The notes: a model not told the origin generated them from the letters alone. Counted from the first letter of the stretch, positions 25,221 to 35,029 are shown. The stretch is 64,000 nucleotides of DNA from Sporisorium sorghi (GCA_023212695.1 JALCCG010000012.1:105761-169760); one strand, 5' to 3'. Program-made: numbers and translations.

Positions 25221-26045
25221 ATGGAGCTTTTATTGGAGTATGGGTGGGTACTGTTAGTACTCATCGCACTGGAAGGATTGCTGGCGGCAGATAATGCGCT
25301 TGTCCTTGCCATTATGGTAAAACACTTGCCAGAAGACCAGCGTAAGAAAGCATTGTTTTACGGATTGCTCGGAGCTTTTGTATTCCGTATAGGATCGCTG
25401 TTCTTAATCTCGTTCCTGGTAGACGTATGGCAGGTACAGGCCATCGGCGCACTTTATCTTCTCTACATCTCGATCAATCACACCCTGAAGCACTTTATCA
25501 AAGGTAAGAAACCGACAGAAGATGCTAAGCCGAAGCCGGACAAGCCTAAGAAACAATCCGGATTCTGGATGACTGTATTCAAGGTTGAAGTGGCAGATAT
25601 CGCGTTTGCCGTCGATTCAATCCTCGCAGCTGTCGCACTGGCTGTAGCATTGCCGGCAAGCGGACTACCGAATATCGGAGGTCTGGACGGAGGTCAATTC
25701 ATCGTCATCTTCCTGGGCGGATTTATCGGTTTGATCATTATGCGTTTTGCTGCCTCCTACTTCGTCAAGCTGCTTCAGCAGCGCCCGGGACTTGAAGTTG
25801 CAGCATTTCTCATTGTAGGCTGGGTCGGAGTCAAGCTGGCTGTCATCACCCTTGCCCACCCTGATGTCGCCCTCATCGATCATCACTTCCCAGAGAGCTC
25901 GATTTGGAAAGCATCGTTCTATATTGTTCTTGTTCTGATTGCCGTCATCGGATGGTTTGGTTCATCGAAACAAGAAGTACAGGATGAGGATAATGCAATT
26001 AAAGAAGTGGAAGACCAACAACCTGGAAAAACATTTCAAGGATAA
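25221..26045 (+). CDS. TerC/YkoY-family membrane protein
   Basis: The 274-residue protein has about seven to eight membrane segments; EGLLAADNALVLAIMVKHLP (near 16-35) and VEVADIAFAVDSILAAVAL contain the conserved acidic residues that bind metal in the TerC family. An acidic/Lys-Pro loop separates the two halves (KKPTEDAKPKPDKPK). Family members under this riboswitch export manganese, or metalate secreted enzymes. ATG at 25221 follows AAGGAGG; the longer reading from 25188 overlaps the terminator. Control is by the riboswitch just upstream. Confidence 0.94.
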   Translation: MELLLEYGWVLLVLIALEGLLAADNALVLAIMVKHLPEDQRKKALFYGLLGAFVFRIGSLFLISFLVDVWQVQAIGALYLLYISINHTLKHFIKGKKPTEDAKPKPDKPKKQSGFWMTVFKVEVADIAFAVDSILAAVALAVALPASGLPNIGGLDGGQFIVIFLGGFIGLIIMRFAASYFVKLLQQRPGLEVAAFLIVGWVGVKLAVITLAHPDVALIDHHFPESSIWKASFYIVLVLIAVIGWFGSSKQEVQDEDNAIKEVEDQQPGKTFQG

Positions 26046-26092
26046 TTCGTTTCCGGGTATAGGAACCAAAAGATTATAGACCCGAAAAACCT

Positions 26093-26142
26093 AAAAGGCG
26101 ATTTGCAAACGGTGCTGACCGTTCACAAATCGCCTTTTTTTC
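26093..26142 (+). terminator. Terminator after terC
   Basis: A 13-bp stem (26093-26105 with 26126-26138) is followed by several T residues. Confidence 0.88.
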
Positions 26143-26146
26143 ATGC

Positions 26147-27883
26147 CTAGATGGTTAATTGCATATGAGACAAACTCGCATAAACGCCCTTGCGGGCTAT
26201 TAACTCTTCATGCGTGCCCACCTCTTCAATTCCATTCTGGGACAATACCACAATTCGCTGTGCATTCCGGACAGTTGACAAGCGATGTGCGATCACAAGC
26301 GTTGTTCGGTTATCACTCAGTCGTTCCAGTGAATCCTGAACCGCTCTCTCGCTTTCATTATCCAGAGAACTGGTCGCTTCATCAAAGATAAGGATCGGCG
26401 GGTTCTTCAAGAACACGCGGGCGATGCTCAGCCGCTGCTTCTGTCCGCCGGACAATTTAACGCCGCGCTGTCCGATATCCGTATGATACCCGTCAGGCAA
26501 TGCCATGATAAAATCATGGGCATTCGCTTTTTTCGCCGCTTCGATGATCTCATCCATGCCGGCCTCCATGCTGCCATAACGGATATTATCGGAAACGGAC
26601 CCGGCAAACAAGTACACATCCTGCTGGACCATGCCGATATGCTTCCTTAATGAACGCTGCGTGATATCCCGGATATCTCGTCCGTCCAGTAAGATACGGC
26701 CTTCATTCACTTCATAGAAACGGGGAATTAAGGAACATAACGTCGTTTTTCCGACTCCCGAGGGGCCTACTAATGCAACGTATTCCCCGGCTTCGATATC
26801 CAGGGACACATGATTCAGCACGTACCCATAGTCCTCTTTGTACTTGAAGCTGACGTCCTGAAACGTCACACGCCCCCGAACTTGCGTAATCTCCGCGGCA
26901 TCAACGGAATCCTCAATATCCGGCTCCACCTCCAGAATCTCCATAAACCGGTCAAATCCGGTGATTCCCTCCTGATACAGCCTTGCGAAGTTAACCAGTC
27001 TCTGGATCGGCTCGATCAGGATGCCGATACAGAGGAAAAAAGTCAGCAAATCGGCAAGCGCTAGCTTGGCATCAACAATCGCTGCTCCACCAAACACAAT
27101 GACAGCAATCGTAATGAGTTGGGTAAAACCGACCAACCCTTCATGAAAGTACGTTTCACTCTTGTATCCTTCCCTTCGGCTGTCGACAAAACGCCCGTTC
27201 GCATAAGCAAACTTCTTCTTCTCCACAGGTTCATTCGTAAACGACTTCACCACGCGGATGCCGGATAAGGAATCCTCCACCTGTTCATTGATATCACCGA
27301 TACGATCCTTGCTTACACGCAGCGCAATATTCATCTTCTTGTTGAAATAAAAAGCAAACACAGCCATGAACGGCAGAAAAAGAAATACGATCAGGGTAAG
27401 CTTCACATCAATATACATTAGAATGATGAATGCCCCAAGGAACTTCAGAATGGAGATCACGATATCTTCAGGTCCATGATGGTACAGTTCCGTAAGCGAC
27501 AGAATGTCATTGGTAGTGCGGGTCATGAGCTGTCCTGTTTTGTTCTCGTCGTAAAAGCTAAACGACAACTTCTGAAAATGGTCAAACAGTTCCCTTCTCA
27601 TGTCACTCTCCATATAAGCCCCCATCATATGTCCTTTATAGGAAATGAACATATCGCACAAGGTATGGATGATAACCATGGCCAGCATGACAGCCCCCAC
27701 CGTATAGATTTGGCTCAGCGGATGGGGCGAATTTCCTTCTAACACGTTGATGGTGATGTATCTTATACACAGTGGAAGCATCAATGTTATGGCTGAGACA
27801 ACAAAGGCGCATGCCAAATCAACACACAATAACCCCAGATAGGGTTTATAGTAGGACAAAAATTTCTTGGTTCGAGAATTCAA
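26147..27883 (-). CDS. ABC exporter, fused permease and ATPase
   Basis: The protein (578 residues) is a half-transporter of the exporter type. The membrane domain (about 10-310) has six helices. The ATPase (about 330-575) has Walker A GPSGVGKTT, Q-loop GMVQQDVYLFAG, signature LSGGQKQRLSIARVFLK, Walker B PILIFDEATSSLD and H-loop VIAHRLST. It must work as a homodimer or pair with another half. Substrate unknown; lipid, peptide or drug export is usual. The best start is TTG at 27883, where GGAGGAG lies about eight bases upstream; ATG at 27898 sits on the ribosome site itself. Confidence 0.93.
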   Translation of the reverse strand: MNSRTKKFLSYYKPYLGLLCVDLACAFVVSAITLMLPLCIRYITINVLEGNSPHPLSQIYTVGAVMLAMVIIHTLCDMFISYKGHMMGAYMESDMRRELFDHFQKLSFSFYDENKTGQLMTRTTNDILSLTELYHHGPEDIVISILKFLGAFIILMYIDVKLTLIVFLFLPFMAVFAFYFNKKMNIALRVSKDRIGDINEQVEDSLSGIRVVKSFTNEPVEKKKFAYANGRFVDSRREGYKSETYFHEGLVGFTQLITIAVIVFGGAAIVDAKLALADLLTFFLCIGILIEPIQRLVNFARLYQEGITGFDRFMEILEVEPDIEDSVDAAEITQVRGRVTFQDVSFKYKEDYGYVLNHVSLDIEAGEYVALVGPSGVGKTTLCSLIPRFYEVNEGRILLDGRDIRDITQRSLRKHIGMVQQDVYLFAGSVSDNIRYGSMEAGMDEIIEAAKKANAHDFIMALPDGYHTDIGQRGVKLSGGQKQRLSIARVFLKNPPILIFDEATSSLDNESERAVQDSLERLSDNRTTLVIAHRLSTVRNAQRIVVLSQNGIEEVGTHEELIARKGVYASLSHMQLTI

Positions 27884-28073
27884 ATACATCTCCTCCATTA
27901 TAGTGGAGGGTTACTTATTCATGCCCCTCCAAATGTGATTCATGATGACGTCCTTTGTTTTTCTCATCGATAACACCCTTCCTTTTGCTTGATAGTTCCA
28001 TCTTACTCCGAAGCGGCCGTAATCCGGAGTGTAAGAATCATTTATAATTAAAAAATCCCCTCTGGGATGAAAA

Positions 28074-28105
28074 AAGCAGGCTTGGATCCCTGCCCAAGCC
28101 TGCTT
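28074..28105 (-). terminator. Terminator after the thioredoxin-reductase-like gene
   Basis: A 12-bp perfect stem (AAGCAGGCTTGG and complement) followed on the minus strand by six T residues. Confidence 0.93.
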
Positions 28106-28120
28106 CAGTATGTTCAAATT

Positions 28121-29032
28121 CTATCGATTCCAGCGCTCCGCAAGCAGCTCTCCGTTCAGGCCAGCGGCGGCTATCGAGCCCGACGAGGCAGCTGCAATGG
28201 CCTGGTACATCTCCGTTGCTGCATCTCCGGCACTATAGACACCAGGCACGCTGGTTTTACCATATGCATCAACAACGATGCTTCCGGCTTCATTGAATTC
28301 GCAGCCGATGGATGCAGGGAGATCCGAGCCGGACATCAGCTTCGGCGCAAAGAAGATGCCTGTGCAAGGGATGCGGGTTCCGTCCTCCAGCACAACCTGC
28401 TCCACCATTCCGTCGCTCGATTCAATAGACTCGATCGGGGCGTTGAATACGGGAATGTTATGCTGCTTAAGCTCTTCACACTGCTCTTCCGTCCATTCAT
28501 CGGGACCGTTGGTGCAAATTGTATATCGTTCGCTCCATCCTGCGATCAATTTGGCAAAGTGAAAGGCTCCCGCACCATTGGAAATCACGACCAGCGGCTG
28601 ATCTCGCAGCTCCCAGCCATCACAATAGGGGCAGACAAATGCGCTTTTTCCATATACGTCAGCCAACCCGTTGATGTCAAGTGGGGAATCTTTTTTGCCA
28701 ACGGCGAAGAGCAGCTTTTTACTGCGGTATATCGTTCCCTGTCCCGTTGTAATCTGAAAATCACCGTCAACCCCAGTAACTGCTGCAGCCGTATCCTCAA
28801 CAAACCGGACCGAAGGATAAACGCTAATCTGTTCCTGAGCAATTCTCCGAAACTCGCTTGGACTAATACCGTCCCGGGTCAAAAAACCATGCGTCTCACG
28901 AGTAACCTTGTTTCGCGGCCTGCCTTCATCAATCACTACCACTTGTTTTCTTGCTCTTCCCAATACTAATGCCGCGCTTAATCCGGCTGGTCCGCCTCCA
29001 ATAATAACTGCATCATACATGGGTTCACTCAT
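28121..29032 (-). CDS. Thioredoxin-reductase-like FAD/NAD(P) oxidoreductase
   Basis: The 303-residue protein has the TrxB layout: FAD site DAVIIGGGPAGLSAALVLGR (about 7-26), NAD(P) region VVISNGAGAFHFA, the redox pair CPYCDG (near 137-142) and a C-terminal FAD contact GVYSAGDAATEMYQAIAAASSG. The pair is CPYC instead of the usual CATC, and the NAD(P) loop is GAGAFH rather than GGGxAA, so it belongs to the TrxB-like family found with SAM or thiol metabolism rather than to TrxB itself. The promoter region has repeated TCTATAAT and a short palindrome. It stands alone. Confidence 0.88.
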   Translation of the reverse strand: MSEPMYDAVIIGGGPAGLSAALVLGRARKQVVVIDEGRPRNKVTRETHGFLTRDGISPSEFRRIAQEQISVYPSVRFVEDTAAAVTGVDGDFQITTGQGTIYRSKKLLFAVGKKDSPLDINGLADVYGKSAFVCPYCDGWELRDQPLVVISNGAGAFHFAKLIAGWSERYTICTNGPDEWTEEQCEELKQHNIPVFNAPIESIESSDGMVEQVVLEDGTRIPCTGIFFAPKLMSGSDLPASIGCEFNEAGSIVVDAYGKTSVPGVYSAGDAATEMYQAIAAASSGSIAAAGLNGELLAERWNR

Positions 29033-29131
29033 CTAGTAACGCCACCTTCCTGGATTCTTAATATCCATAATTAGAGTGCAAGAAGTCACCACTTCTTGCT
29101 TGTTTCTGAATCTTGCCATGCAGGGTTCGAC

Positions 29132-29162
29132 AATTATAGACCCACAGCGTCTATTATAGACA
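29132..29162. promoter_or_regulatory. Repeated TCTATAAT and palindrome ahead of the TrxB-like gene
   Basis: ATTATAGAC occurs twice (29133-29141 and 29153-29161), and the second is part of the palindrome GTCTA-TTA-TAGAC (29149-29161). On the minus strand each gives TATAAT, so the operator overlaps the promoter. No regulator gene adjoins. Confidence 0.45.
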
Positions 29163-29210
29163 ATAAAGATCCGCAATACAAGTGATTTTTCTGGACAAGG
29201 GTTTCTTCCC

Positions 29211-29720
29211 TTATTTCACGTAAACACCATAGTCCAATACCACATTCCCCTTCTCATCGGGTGTCGTGAAGCGGGGATGATGATAACGCTCGAAGAACCA
29301 TGCATTCGCCCCCTGCTGCCAGCCTTGTTCCGCGATTTTGGCCATGCATAAGTTATGAGGGTCCATGCCGTACAGCTCTCCGTTATCTGCATTGCCGTAT
29401 AACCAGCACACACCTACATCGCCTTCTGCCAGATCCTCGTACTGGTACCCGTCAGGAGCCGCCGTGTTGGTCGGGAAGAGCATGCCGATCCAATACTCAA
29501 ACCGATCCCCGTTCATACGCATAAGGCCGTAAGAAGAGCCCTCGGATTCCGGCAGCGCCTCGAGCTTTCCGATTTCTTCGAACCAGCCATTGAGGAACCA
29601 CTCCTGCCATCGCCCCGCAAAGCTTCCTGCTGCATCTCGGTCCTCATCGCCATACCGTTTGCCGATCAAGCGTGCTGATGGAACATGTTCTCTGTACACC
29701 CTGGTCACTTCTACTGCCAC
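29211..29720 (-). CDS. GyrI-like / AraC effector-binding-domain protein
   Basis: A 169-residue protein made up of a stand-alone effector-binding domain. Signs are the opening EVTRVYREHVPSARLIGKRYGDE, a mid-section YGLMRMNGDRFEYWIGMLFP, and the closing beta strands CWLYGNADNGELYG and FERYHHPRFTTPDEKGNVVLDYGVYV. There is no helix-turn-helix, so it is not a DNA-binding regulator. Such proteins bind small hydrophobic or heterocyclic molecules. Family by pattern only. It is separate from its neighbours. Confidence 0.6.
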   Translation of the reverse strand: MAVEVTRVYREHVPSARLIGKRYGDEDRDAAGSFAGRWQEWFLNGWFEEIGKLEALPESEGSSYGLMRMNGDRFEYWIGMLFPTNTAAPDGYQYEDLAEGDVGVCWLYGNADNGELYGMDPHNLCMAKIAEQGWQQGANAWFFERYHHPRFTTPDEKGNVVLDYGVYVK

Positions 29721-29912
29721 TGTCCTCTACCTCCTGAATTTGGTTTCCCTCTGATATTAACTATGTAATTCGGGAGCATCGAAGGAAATCCTGCATATCC
29801 TGGGCGCAAACTCAACACTCACTGAAATAAAGCTTGAACACTTCCCGCAAAGCATGTCACAATAAGCAGTGTAAGCATATTCAAACCGATTAGGAATGGG
29901 AGGCATTTCATC

Positions 29913-30830
29913 ATGAAAACGATTAAACTTGGAAGCAGTTCACTCGAAGTACCTGTTGTAGCCGTTGGTTGCATGCGAATAAATTCATTGGAAAAAGCAG
30001 AAGCCGAGCGCTTCGTGCAAAGCGCGCTGGAGGAAGGAGCCAACTTCTTCGATCATGCCGATATCTATGGCAGCGGTGCTTGCGAAGAGATTTTTGCAGA
30101 TGCCATACATATGAACGCAGAGATCCGCGAGAAGATCATTCTTCAATCCAAATGCGGGATTCGTCAGGGCATGTTCGACTTCTCCAAGGAGCATATCCTG
30201 GACTCCGTGGATGGGATTTTGAAGAGACTGAAGACCGATTATCTTGATGTGCTTCTCCTTCACCGTCCGGATACACTCGTTGAGCCCGAAGAGGTTGCTG
30301 AAGCCTTTGACAAACTCGAAAGCTCCGGCAAAGTGCGCCATTTTGGTGTATCCAACCAGAACCCGATGCAAATTCAGTTACTGAAAAAAGCCGTGAAGCA
30401 GCCGCTCGTGGCGAACCAGCTGCAGCTCAGCATCACGAACACAACCATGATTCAAAGCGGTATCAACGTCAATATGGAGAATGATGCTGCTGTAAACCGC
30501 GATGGCAGCATTCTCGAGTTCTGCAGACTTCATGATATAACCATTCAGCCTTGGTCGCCTTTCCAATATGGTTTCTTTGAAGGTGTATTCCTTGGAAGCG
30601 ACAAATTCCCTGAGCTTAATCAGAAAATCGATGAAATTGCGGAAAAATACAGCGTAAGCAACACAACGATTGCCATTGCATGGCTGCTCCGCCATCCTGC
30701 ACATATGCAGCCGATTATCGGTACAATGAACATCAACCGTTTAAAGGACTGCATTAAAGCCGGCGATGTGACACTAACCCGTGAAGAATGGTATGCCATT
30801 TACCGTGCAGCAGGCAATATTCTGCCATAA
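29913..30830 (+). CDS. Aldo/keto reductase (YdhF-like)
   Basis: A 305-residue TIM-barrel NAD(P)H-dependent oxidoreductase. The catalytic tetrad is visible: Asp and Tyr in FFDHADIYGSG (about 46-56), Lys in ILQSKCGIRQG (near 84) and His in LLLHRPDTL (near 117). VANQLQLSITN and the C-terminal PIIGTMNINRLKDC complete the nucleotide site. It resembles E. coli YdhF in length and motifs. ATG follows GGGAGG, and it has its own terminator. Substrate unknown. Confidence 0.95.
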   Translation: MKTIKLGSSSLEVPVVAVGCMRINSLEKAEAERFVQSALEEGANFFDHADIYGSGACEEIFADAIHMNAEIREKIILQSKCGIRQGMFDFSKEHILDSVDGILKRLKTDYLDVLLLHRPDTLVEPEEVAEAFDKLESSGKVRHFGVSNQNPMQIQLLKKAVKQPLVANQLQLSITNTTMIQSGINVNMENDAAVNRDGSILEFCRLHDITIQPWSPFQYGFFEGVFLGSDKFPELNQKIDEIAEKYSVSNTTIAIAWLLRHPAHMQPIIGTMNINRLKDCIKAGDVTLTREEWYAIYRAAGNILP

Positions 30831-30840
30831 ATTCATTGCC

Positions 30841-30884
30841 AAACAGCCTCCTATCGACTGCGATAGGAGGCTGTTTCTATTATG
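30841..30884 (+). terminator. Terminator after the aldo/keto reductase
   Basis: A 16-bp perfect stem (30841-30856 with 30861-30876) with a 4-base loop is followed by a T-rich tail. It overlaps the end of the convergent MFS gene and may serve both. Confidence 0.9.
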
Positions 30885-32208
30885 ATGCCGCGTTATGGGA
30901 TGATGCAGCCTTGCGAGCTTTGATCGAGCTTAAACATACAGGTATCAGCACGAGCGCAAGCAATCCTCCTGCTATCGAGAGTGTCCCATAGCTGGTGCTC
31001 GCTACCACCATGCCGGATAAAGCTCCACCCGATGCTCCGGCTAAGGCAATCAAGACATCCACCGTTCCTTGTGTCTTGGCACGGGTGGAAGCAGGCGTTG
31101 CATCGATGAGCATCGCTGTACCGCTAATGAAGCCAAGGTTCCAGCCTAGACCAAGCAGGGCAAGTGCCGTTATGATGAGTCCCATGGATTCCGCAGGAGC
31201 TACTGCTGCGAAGATCCCCGAACATAACATCACGATTCCGGCAGTGACGGACATGGCAATCCGGCCGATTTTGTCCACGAGGAAACCCGTGAACAGCGAG
31301 GGCAGATACATTGCCCCGATATGGATTCCAATCACTAACCCGACGGCATTCAAATCATGGCCGTGATGTTTCATATGAACGGGCGTCATGGTCATAATGG
31401 AGACCATCACCACTTGAGTCAGTATCATCACACAGGCTCCAACCAAGATCCCCCGTGTATTTCGCCCGGATCTGTTCACAGCTTCATTCGAAGAATCAAC
31501 GACGTTACGGATGTTCGCCTCTTCTATCGCTTGGGCAATTCCATACGGGTCCGGACGCAGGAATAACAGAAGAATCAAACCTGCAAGAATAAAGGCTCCC
31601 GCAGCAAGAATAAACGGCCCTGCCAATGCAGGGACACCGATAGATTCCGCAACTCTGCCCATGACGCCGACCAGATTGGGACCTGCAACGGCGCCGAAGG
31701 TGGTCGATACCATCGCCATACTGACTGCTGCAGCCCGCTGTGAAGGTCTGGCCAGGTCAGTCCCTGCATAGCGGGCCTGCATATTCGTAGCGGTACCTGC
31801 TCCATAAATCAGCAGCGAAGCGAACAGCAGATAAATATTCTGATGAACAGCCGCGATAATGATGCCGATAGCTGCAACACCACCGGCGAGGAAACCGCTA
31901 GCCAAGGCCGGCCCCCTGCCCCATCGCTGGGTTAGGCGTCCGACAAACCACGCTCCAAGTGCCGAGCCGACCGTAATGAGAGCAACGGGGATTCCTGCGT
32001 AGCTGTCCGTCTTCAGCATATCCTGTGCCAGCAGGGCACCGACGGTTAAACCTGCCGCAAGCCCTGCACCACCGAATATTTGCGATAGAATGACAACAAT
32101 AAGTGTCTTTTTATATAGCTGCTCCTGCAGCTTCGGAGAACCCACATAACGTTGAATCGTTGGTGTTCGCTTATTTCCCGCTTCGGAAGATGAAGATTCT
32201 TGTGTCAT
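30880..32208 (-). CDS. MFS transporter
   Basis: A 442-residue protein with 12 membrane segments. GRLTQRWGRGPALASGFLAGG is the loop 2-3 signature of the major facilitator superfamily. The N-terminal ~30 residues are polar and cytoplasmic. Transport direction and substrate cannot be read from sequence; drug/metabolite efflux is likeliest. The ATG follows GGAGAAATGGG. The next gene downstream is convergent, and the GNAT gene upstream lies 23 bases away, so the two may be co-transcribed. Confidence 0.92.
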   Translation of the reverse strand: MTQESSSSEAGNKRTPTIQRYVGSPKLQEQLYKKTLIVVILSQIFGGAGLAAGLTVGALLAQDMLKTDSYAGIPVALITVGSALGAWFVGRLTQRWGRGPALASGFLAGGVAAIGIIIAAVHQNIYLLFASLLIYGAGTATNMQARYAGTDLARPSQRAAAVSMAMVSTTFGAVAGPNLVGVMGRVAESIGVPALAGPFILAAGAFILAGLILLLFLRPDPYGIAQAIEEANIRNVVDSSNEAVNRSGRNTRGILVGACVMILTQVVMVSIMTMTPVHMKHHGHDLNAVGLVIGIHIGAMYLPSLFTGFLVDKIGRIAMSVTAGIVMLCSGIFAAVAPAESMGLIITALALLGLGWNLGFISGTAMLIDATPASTRAKTQGTVDVLIALAGASGGALSGMVVASTSYGTLSIAGGLLALVLIPVCLSSIKARKAASSHNAAS

Positions 32209-32231
32209 CCCATTTCTCCTTTAGTAAGTAA

Positions 32232-33077
32232 TCATGATGGAACCAGGTTAAATTCATATCCCTCATAAGCAAATTCTATTTGAAAACCGATGCGACGTGC
32301 AATCCCGTTTGAAGGCAGGTTCCCTTCCGAGCAATCCCAATAAGGGATGATATCATGTCTCAAACAATGCTCTACCATAGCATAAACCGCGCATTGCGCA
32401 AGTTTGTTCCCTCGATGTGATTCCATGGTCTTGATATCAAGGGCGTGTATATTCCGATATCTGAAACCGGTCATACACAAGCTTACGACCTGCCCATGAT
32501 AAAGTACACAGAAACCCAGGCCGTTTTCCAAAAAATCTTCCTGGCTCTGCCAAAACTCCCCGATGGTTGCCTCAATCATCTCAAGATGCTGCATTGGATG
32601 ATTCCGGAGCAATTCCATAGTCACTTGCTGAACTTGATAGTCGACTCCGAGCTCGGGTCTACGAATGGAGCGAAAGTCTGCAGGATTCAGATTATACACA
32701 TATTGATTCCAGTCCGCCAGATGCCGATCCGCAAAAAGCTCTTCTTGAAAAACTCGGTACCAGCTCGGATGGTCACCGAGACATTCAAACCACTCGACAC
32801 CGAGTTCTACGGCTTGGGGTGTAATGATGGTATCGATATAAGCCCGAATTTCGTAATTGAATGCCGGATTTCCGGAATCCCCGACAAAATGAAAACCGTC
32901 TAAATTACCCTGCCATATCATGCCTGACCGTGGATGATCCACGTCATCAACGAATACCCTCCCCGGATTCATGCCTGCTATGATGGCCTTACTCTCTAAG
33001 TTCATCCCCCGATTCACCAGATTTCGGCATCGATGAAACTGTGCTGGTTCAAGTTCATGTATAAGCAATTGAATCAC
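32232..33077 (-). CDS. GNAT acetyltransferase, zwittermicin-resistance-like
   Basis: A 281-residue protein with an acetyltransferase fold in its C-terminal half: LGFCVLYHGQVVSLCMTGFRYRNIHALDIKTMESHRGNKLAQCAVYAMVEHC is split in pattern over about 170-245, with GxGKLA-type loop HRGNKLA. The N-terminal half (PGRVFVDDVDHPRSGMIWQG) resembles the family of ZmaR-type enzymes (PF12746-like). These acetylate amine-bearing molecules; no substrate is shown. It is preceded by the oxidoreductase and followed within 23 bases by the MFS gene, possibly one operon. Confidence 0.8.
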   Translation of the reverse strand: MIQLLIHELEPAQFHRCRNLVNRGMNLESKAIIAGMNPGRVFVDDVDHPRSGMIWQGNLDGFHFVGDSGNPAFNYEIRAYIDTIITPQAVELGVEWFECLGDHPSWYRVFQEELFADRHLADWNQYVYNLNPADFRSIRRPELGVDYQVQQVTMELLRNHPMQHLEMIEATIGEFWQSQEDFLENGLGFCVLYHGQVVSLCMTGFRYRNIHALDIKTMESHRGNKLAQCAVYAMVEHCLRHDIIPYWDCSEGNLPSNGIARRIGFQIEFAYEGYEFNLVPS

Positions 33078-33189
33078 AATTCAAGGGAACAAACAGCTTT
33101 ATTAAAAATCAGATGAACAATCTTCGGAATACGGCATGCTGTTTGCATCAACTGCATCCATCCTCTTGTTCTTCATCATCCGAGCCGAA

Positions 33190-34839
33190 TCACAACCTCG
33201 CAATCGATCTTCCGGCCTGTCTGCCCGTAAAGAGACACCCTCCGAGGAAAGTTCCCTCCAGCGCCCGGTATCCGTGCAAGCCTCCCCCTCCGAATCCCGC
33301 CGCTTCTCCGACCGCATAAAGCCCTGGCACAGGCTTGCCGGAGGCGTTCAACACTCGACCGGATAAATCCGTTTGCAGTCCGCCTAAGGTTTTGCGGCTT
33401 AGAATGTTCAGACGCACCGCAATCAACGGACCGTTGGCAGGATCCAGAAATTTGTGAGGCTTGGCAACGCGGATCAGACGATCCCCTATGTAGTTCCTTG
33501 CTCCCCGCAGGGCTGTAATCTGCAAATCCTTTGTGAATTTGTTGTCCATCTCCCGATCTCGCGCAAGAACCTGTCTCTCCATATCTGCCAATTGAATGAG
33601 TCCGTGACCCGTAAGCTCGTTCATCCTGCTTACAAGCTCAGGCAACGTTCCCGCTTGGACAAAATCCTCTCCCCGATCCAGGAAGGCCTGCACTGGACCC
33701 GGCGTACCGGCACCTGCTCTTCCCAACACTTGACGTATGCTCTTCCCCGTCAAATCGGGATTCTGCTCTGAGCCGGACAGAGCGAATTCTTTCTCAATCA
33801 CTTTTCGGGTTAAGATGAACCAGGAGTAATCATATCCTGTATCCTGGATCGCTTTGAGCGTTCCCAGTGTATCAAAGCCCGGAAAATTCGGTGCCGGGAA
33901 CCGCTGCCCCCTTGCATCCAGCCAGAGAGATGAAGGACCCGGCAAGATCCGAATTCCGTGCATCGGCCAGACTGGATCCCAATTCTGGATCCCTTCCGTG
34001 TAATGCCACATTCGATCCCGGTTGACCATCCGGCCACCTGCTTGTTCGGCGATCCCCAGCATGCGTCCGTCAACATGAGCCGGGACACCGGAGAGCATAT
34101 TTTGAGGTGCCTTCCCAAGCCGTGACGGCCATAATTGTCTGATTAACTCATGGTTGGCCCCGATTCCTCCACTGGATACAACAACGGCCTCTGCATAACA
34201 CTCATATTCACCAATTACATCCCGCGAGCTTTTTTCTCCACGCAACACCGGGCTTGGGGCTAACACCGAACCTTTGACACCAATCACCGCTCCATCATGC
34301 GTCATAAGCTCATCCACCTGATGCCGGGGCCGATATTCAACAAGTCCTGAGCTTACAGCCTCTCGAACCCTGAACTCAAAAGGCTTGACAATTCCCGGAC
34401 CGGTCCCCCACACGATATGAAAACGGGGAACGGAGTTGCCGTGTCCCTCTGCCAAATATCCCCCGCGCTCTGCCCATCCTACAACCGGAAAGAATCGTAC
34501 GCCCAGGGAGTGAAGCCATGCCCGCTTCTCACCTGCCGCAAAGTGAACATAAGCCTCCGCCCACCTTCGACCCCATAGATCTTCGTCTTCATCCCGATCA
34601 AAGCCAGCGGAACCAACCCAATCCTGCCATGCAAGGTCGCGGGAATCCTTGATTCCCAATCTTCGCTGTTCTGGTGAATCAATGAGAAATAGTCCGCCAA
34701 AAGACCACCATGCCTGCCCGCCAATGAAGCTTTCCGGCTCCTGATCAAGCAGCAGCACTTTCTTCCCGGCCTCAGCCATCTCTGCGGTTGCTACCAGACC
34801 GGATAGTCCGGCTCCCACCACAATCACGTCATATTTCAT
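33190..34839 (-). CDS. FAD-binding dehydrogenase (fumarate-reductase/KstD-like)
   Basis: The 549-residue protein has an N-terminal FAD motif DVIVVGAGLSGLVATAEMA (about 4-22) followed by VLLLDQEPESFIGGQAWWSFGG, and a C-terminal flavin contact GLYAVGEAAGFGGGGLHGYRALEGTFLGGCLF. The fold matches FAD-dependent 3-ketosteroid-dehydrogenase/fumarate-reductase-like enzymes. Some catalytic residues of KstD are not obvious, so the substrate is unknown. The ATG follows GGGGGGCAGG. Its neighbour downstream is a GNAT gene 112 bases away. Confidence 0.88.
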   Translation of the reverse strand: MKYDVIVVGAGLSGLVATAEMAEAGKKVLLLDQEPESFIGGQAWWSFGGLFLIDSPEQRRLGIKDSRDLAWQDWVGSAGFDRDEDEDLWGRRWAEAYVHFAAGEKRAWLHSLGVRFFPVVGWAERGGYLAEGHGNSVPRFHIVWGTGPGIVKPFEFRVREAVSSGLVEYRPRHQVDELMTHDGAVIGVKGSVLAPSPVLRGEKSSRDVIGEYECYAEAVVVSSGGIGANHELIRQLWPSRLGKAPQNMLSGVPAHVDGRMLGIAEQAGGRMVNRDRMWHYTEGIQNWDPVWPMHGIRILPGPSSLWLDARGQRFPAPNFPGFDTLGTLKAIQDTGYDYSWFILTRKVIEKEFALSGSEQNPDLTGKSIRQVLGRAGAGTPGPVQAFLDRGEDFVQAGTLPELVSRMNELTGHGLIQLADMERQVLARDREMDNKFTKDLQITALRGARNYIGDRLIRVAKPHKFLDPANGPLIAVRLNILSRKTLGGLQTDLSGRVLNASGKPVPGLYAVGEAAGFGGGGLHGYRALEGTFLGGCLFTGRQAGRSIARL

Positions 34840-34987
34840 ACCTGCCCCCCGTTCTTCAGCTTAAGCTGACTAATTCAAGTCATGTAGAAATCATATTCGT
34901 CGGTACGTAAACGTTTTCCTGTAACAGAACCAAATAGTTTGCCAAGCCAAAACAGCTTGCTATGTAAGCCCGTACAATAACAAAAGA

Positions 34988-35015
34988 AACCCACACCGAG
35001 CAACCGGTGTGGGTT
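34988..35015 (-). terminator. Terminator after the YjcZ-like gene
   Basis: An 11-bp stem (AACCCACACCG and complement) with a 6-base loop is followed by TCTTTTG on the minus strand, 15 bases after the stop. Confidence 0.88.
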
Positions 35016-35029
35016 TCCGTATTCAATCA

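Noticed and set aside
28067..28969. A 300-codon plus-strand ORF
   Set aside because: It lies wholly antisense to the TrxB-like gene, has no ribosome site and no sensible domain.
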